Shown here in pieces: positions 4,965 to 6,897 of a stretch of 6,897 nucleotides of DNA (the stretch's first letter is position 1; each line of letters begins with the position of its first letter). Made by a program: the position numbers and the translations under genes. The notes under the pieces were generated by a model, which worked only from the letters and a program-made list of their open reading frames with translations, was not told the origin of the DNA and did not search any database. The DNA comes from Dermatophilaceae bacterium (GTDB lineage: Bacteria > Actinomycetota > Actinomycetes > Actinomycetales > Dermatophilaceae), in contig JABFXB010000263.1 in assembly GCA_013361975.1 (NCBI GenBank), forward strand, positions 1 through 6,897. The letters are read 5' to 3'.

Positions 4965-6017
4965 ATGCTGCTGCGCGAGCTCGACACCGGTGTCGTCGGC
5001 GCCCCCATGGCGGGCGGGCCCACCACTCCTGAGCTCGTCGCGGCGGTGGGAGATGCCGGCGGATTCGGTTTCCTCGCCGGTGGCTACCTGACGGCGCCCG
5101 GTCTGGCCTCGGCGATCGCGGAGGTGTGGGACGCCTCGTCGCGACCCTTCGGCGTGAACCTCTTCGTGCCCGCGCAGGCCAACGCGTATGCCGTCGGGCC
5201 GGGTGGGCTCACCGGCGACGACCGCGCCGCTGCCGTCGCCGCCTACCGTGAGCGGCTGTTGCCCGACGCTCGGACGGTCGGCGCCGAGCCCGGCCAGGCA
5301 CGACCCGGTGACGACGACGACTGGGAGCGCAAGCTCGACCTCGTCGTGCGCGAGAAGGTGCCGGTCGTCTCGTTCACCTTCGGGCTGCCCGACGCCGCCG
5401 TGCTCGGCGAGCTCCGCCGCTCCGGCACCGAGACGGTGGCCACGGTCACCGACCTCGACGAGGCCCGAGCCGCGCTCGAGGCCGGCGTCGACGCGCTGTG
5501 CCTGCAGGGCCACGACGGCGGGGGGCACCGCGGCACGCTCGACCCGGTCAAGGAGCCCTCGAACCTCGACCTCGTCGAGCTCGTGGTCTCGGTGCGTGCC
5601 GACACCGACGTGCCGATCGTCGCGGCCGGCGGCGTCGCCACCCGCGAGCGGGCCGACGAGGTGCGGAGAGCGGGGGCCGACGCCGTCCAGGTCGGCACCG
5701 CCCTGCTGCTGACTCCCGAGGCGGGCACGGGACTGGCCTACCGACGCGCTCTCGGCGACGCGGCCTACTCCGGCACCGCGGTGACCCGCGCGTACTCCGG
5801 GCGCTGGGCCCGGGGCCTCGAGACCGACTTCCTGCGCCGGCACGACGGCGAGGCGCCGGCGGCGTACCCCGAGGTGCACCACCTCACCGTGCCGCTGCGG
5901 CGCGCGTCGGCGAGGGCCGAGCGCCCAGACCTGCTGGCGCTCTGGGCCGGCACGGGTTGGCGCGCGGCGCGGGCCGTGCCCGCGGCGACCGTGGTCGCCC
6001 AGCTCGCCCGCCGCTGA
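4965..6017 (+). CDS. Nitronate monooxygenase family FMN protein (2-nitropropane dioxygenase-like)
   Basis: The 350-residue product belongs to the TIM-barrel nitronate monooxygenase family. These enzymes use FMN to oxidise alkyl nitronates, including toxic propionate 3-nitronate, to carbonyl compounds and nitrite. Landmarks: GAPMAGGPT at 12-20 near the N-terminus, AGGFGFLAGGYL at 31-42, GVNLFVP at 63-69, and QGHDGGGHRG at 181-190, whose H188 matches the catalytic histidine of class I enzymes. FMN phosphate-binding loops lie at AAGGVAT (220-226) and VQVGTALLL (241-249), followed by TRAYSGRWARG (274-284). The family's usual GxEAGGHRG is here GHDGGGHRG, a mild variation. Length is typical and no transmembrane segment is seen, so it is cytoplasmic. 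Some homologues with this fold are enoyl reductases or of unknown activity, so the substrate is uncertain. It starts 19 bases after the ABC-F stop; no functional link with the neighbours is evident. Confidence 0.9.
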   Translation: MLLRELDTGVVGAPMAGGPTTPELVAAVGDAGGFGFLAGGYLTAPGLASAIAEVWDASSRPFGVNLFVPAQANAYAVGPGGLTGDDRAAAVAAYRERLLPDARTVGAEPGQARPGDDDDWERKLDLVVREKVPVVSFTFGLPDAAVLGELRRSGTETVATVTDLDEARAALEAGVDALCLQGHDGGGHRGTLDPVKEPSNLDLVELVVSVRADTDVPIVAAGGVATRERADEVRRAGADAVQVGTALLLTPEAGTGLAYRRALGDAAYSGTAVTRAYSGRWARGLETDFLRRHDGEAPAAYPEVHHLTVPLRRASARAERPDLLALWAGTGWRAARAVPAATVVAQLARR

Positions 6018-6077
6018 CGGCCGGCGCCCTCGGACCATCTCGAAAGGGGCCATCGCACGGGGCCCGGCGTGACCGCA

Positions 6078-6083
6078 TACGGT
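6078..6083 (+). promoter_or_regulatory. -10 hexamer TACGGT that decides the YbaK start
   Basis: TACGGT ends 6 bases before the ATG at 6090, with no ribosome site between. If it is a true -10 box, transcription begins at about the ATG. The upstream in-frame GTG at 6069 would then not even be in the mRNA. No -35 consensus is recognised. Confidence 0.4.
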
Positions 6084-6089
6084 GACCTC

Positions 6090-6626
6090 ATGCCGAGCGC
6101 TGAGGGAAACCTGTCCTGGGAGCCTGCCACCGAGCGGCCCGACCTGCTCGCGCCGCCGGTCGCCGCCGCGCTGGGACAGGTGCCCGACGTGCGGGTGGCC
6201 GCGATCGACGCGAGCCTGGCCGACACCGCCGCGTTCTGCGAGGCCTACGACGTCGCTCCCGAGGCGTCGGCGAACTGCGTCGTGGTCGAGGCGAGGCGGG
6301 GTGAGACGACGACCCTCGCTGCTGTCATGGTGCTGGCGACCGACCGGGCCGACATCAACCGGGTGGTGCGCCGGCACCTCGGCGCCCGCAAGATCTCGTT
6401 CGCCGACCAGTCCAAGGCGCAGGCGCTGACCGGCATGCAGCAGGGCGGCATCACGCCGGTCGGGCTGCCCGCCGACTGGCCGGTGCTCGTCGACACCTCG
6501 GTGGCCGAGGCCGGACCGGTGGTCGTCGGGGCCGGCGTGCGTGGGGCCAAGCTGCTGCTCGACGGGGCGGCGCTGGCCGCACTGCCCGGCGCCGAGGTCG
6601 TCGACCTCGCCATCCGGGAGGTCTGA
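6090..6626 (+). CDS. YbaK/EbsC family protein (Cys-tRNA(Pro)/aminoacyl-tRNA deacylase type)
   Basis: This 178-residue cytoplasmic protein has the YbaK/aminoacyl-tRNA synthetase-associated domain over nearly its full length. Free-standing members hydrolyse mischarged tRNAs, such as Cys-tRNA(Pro) or Ala-tRNA(Pro), to protect translation fidelity. Visible marks: an N-terminal LLAPPVAAAL helix, ANCVVVEARR at 61-70, AAVMVLATDRADINRVVRRHLGARKISFA at 77-105 with the conserved lysine at about K101, and the glycine-rich QQGGITPVGLP at 117-127 followed by WPVLVD. The end VVVGAGVRGAKLLLDGAALAAL matches the usual last strand and helix. The ATG at 6090 is preferred over GTG at 6069 because of the TACGGT box and the family-like start. 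The gene follows the flavoprotein by 72 bases. Substrate specificity cannot be read from the sequence, and many actinobacterial members are uncharacterised. Confidence 0.9.
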   Translation: MPSAEGNLSWEPATERPDLLAPPVAAALGQVPDVRVAAIDASLADTAAFCEAYDVAPEASANCVVVEARRGETTTLAAVMVLATDRADINRVVRRHLGARKISFADQSKAQALTGMQQGGITPVGLPADWPVLVDTSVAEAGPVVVGAGVRGAKLLLDGAALAALPGAEVVDLAIREV

Positions 6627-6636
6627 GGGCTGAGCC

Positions 6637-6661
6637 GTCGGGCAAGTCCCCGGCGCCCGAC
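6637..6661 (+). terminator. Hairpin after the YbaK gene, possible terminator
   Basis: GTCGGGC (6637-6643) pairs perfectly with GCCCGAC (6655-6661) around an 11-base loop, 10 bases past the stop codon. There is no T tract. Position and a 7-bp perfect stem suit a terminator separating this gene from the regulated promoter region downstream. Confidence 0.45.
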
Positions 6662-6714
6662 ACGCTCGCTGGGTGACGTCCGAGAGCAAGATCGCGCAAC
6701 ATCCTGAGCACAGA

Positions 6715-6728
6715 TGCAAAAAATTGCA
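6715..6728. promoter_or_regulatory. Palindromic operator-like site upstream of the last gene
   Basis: TGCAA and TTGCA flank AAAA, giving a 14-base dyad in an AT-rich island that contrasts sharply with the surrounding DNA. Additional GCAA words at 6686 and 6696 precede the one at 6716, spaced 10 and 20 bases apart. The dyad lies 34 bases upstream of a -10-like box (6762-6767), a usual place for a regulator site. TTGCAA-type half-sites are known for actinobacterial LacI-family sugar regulators, but assignment to any regulator is inference. Confidence 0.4.
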
Positions 6729-6761
6729 GTTCCAGGCTGGCGTGTTGTCCGAATTGGGCGC

Positions 6762-6767
6762 TAGGTT
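6762..6767 (+). promoter_or_regulatory. -10-like TAGGTT of the last gene
   Basis: TAGGTT lies 63 bases before the ATG at 6831 and downstream of the TGCAA/TTGCA dyad. It would give a 5' untranslated leader of roughly 55-60 bases that contains a proper ribosome site. A TTGTCC at 6745-6750 is too close to be its -35 box at normal spacing, so the -35 element is unclear. Confidence 0.35.
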
Positions 6768-6830
6768 CTCCCGCGGTGGTCGAGCGTCCAGACGCGGGCG
6801 TGAGCGACCGAAGCCCACGAAGGAGTGCGC

Positions 6831-6897
6831 ATGCGCCGTCGCCCGGCCCTGTCCGTCGCCAGCATCTCGGCCCTCGTCATCGCCGGACTCGGTGTCC
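6831..6897 (+). CDS. N-terminus of a secreted protein (signal peptide only), cut by window end
   Basis: Only 22 codons are present: MRRRPALSVASISALVIAGL followed by GV. The Arg-rich n-region and the Ala/Leu/Val/Ile core form a standard Sec signal peptide; there is no twin-arginine motif with the required following residues and no lipobox yet. The ATG at 6831 is supported by a strong GAAGGAG ribosome site at 6819-6825 with a 5-base gap. This contrasts with the leaderless-type starts of the preceding genes. The upstream spacer carries an operator-like dyad, so the gene is probably regulated, perhaps by a nutrient. The mature protein lies beyond the window and I do not assign a function. Secreted polysaccharide-degrading enzymes and solute-binding proteins are the sort of genes often found behind such operators. 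Confidence 0.8.
   Translation, partial: MRRRPALSVASISALVIAGLGV

Noticed and set aside
4299..6818. Minus-strand open frame of about 839 codons opposite ABC-F, the flavoprotein and the YbaK gene
   Set aside because: It has no recognisable domain and covers three conserved genes and their spacers. Long stop-free antisense frames are expected at this GC content. The same holds for the frame at 3248-5026.

Overview
The window is very GC-rich DNA with dense GC-biased codon use. It carries actinobacterial-type genes: two LpqN-like lipoproteins, an AMIN-like secreted protein, an ABC-F ATPase and a YbaK-type editing protein. I infer a high-GC actinobacterium, plausibly Micrococcales/Intrasporangiaceae-like. 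That taxonomic guess rests on gene style, not on a database match.

Layout. Positions 1-96 hold the last 31 codons of a plus-strand gene with a 'sunset'-type C-terminal domain. Because truA follows, it is probably the extended tail of ribosomal protein L17. Positions 97-275 hold a compact cluster of three hairpins built from six copies of one 9-base arm. This cluster lies between the tail gene and a convergent, minus-strand secreted AMIN-like protein (275-811). A divergent spacer (812-936) leads to truA (937-1812). After a hairpin-rich spacer come two adjacent, apparently paralogous lipoprotein genes (1897-2547 and 2551-3186), then an ABC-F protein (3263-4945), a nitronate monooxygenase family flavoprotein (4965-6017) and a YbaK/EbsC tRNA-editing protein (6090-6626). 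A 204-base spacer with a possible terminator, a palindromic operator-like site and a possible -10 box precedes the signal peptide of a secreted protein that runs off the window (6831-6897).

How the genes relate. The presumed L17 tail, TruA, ABC-F and YbaK point to translation: ribosome, tRNA modification, ribosome-associated ATPase and mischarged-tRNA editing. The AMIN-like protein, the lipoproteins and the last gene are exported. Every complete gene from truA to the YbaK gene is on the plus strand, with small gaps. However, truA, the first lipoprotein, the flavoprotein and the YbaK gene each have a -10-like hexamer 6-8 bases before the chosen start and no clear Shine-Dalgarno sequence. They may therefore be separate leaderless transcripts rather than one operon.

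I found no CRISPR array, tRNA, rRNA, transposase or phage gene, and no clear new multi-gene system. The most unusual items are the six-arm hairpin mosaic at 111-275, the repeated leaderless-promoter geometry, and the variant Walker B-adjacent motifs of the ABC-F protein.
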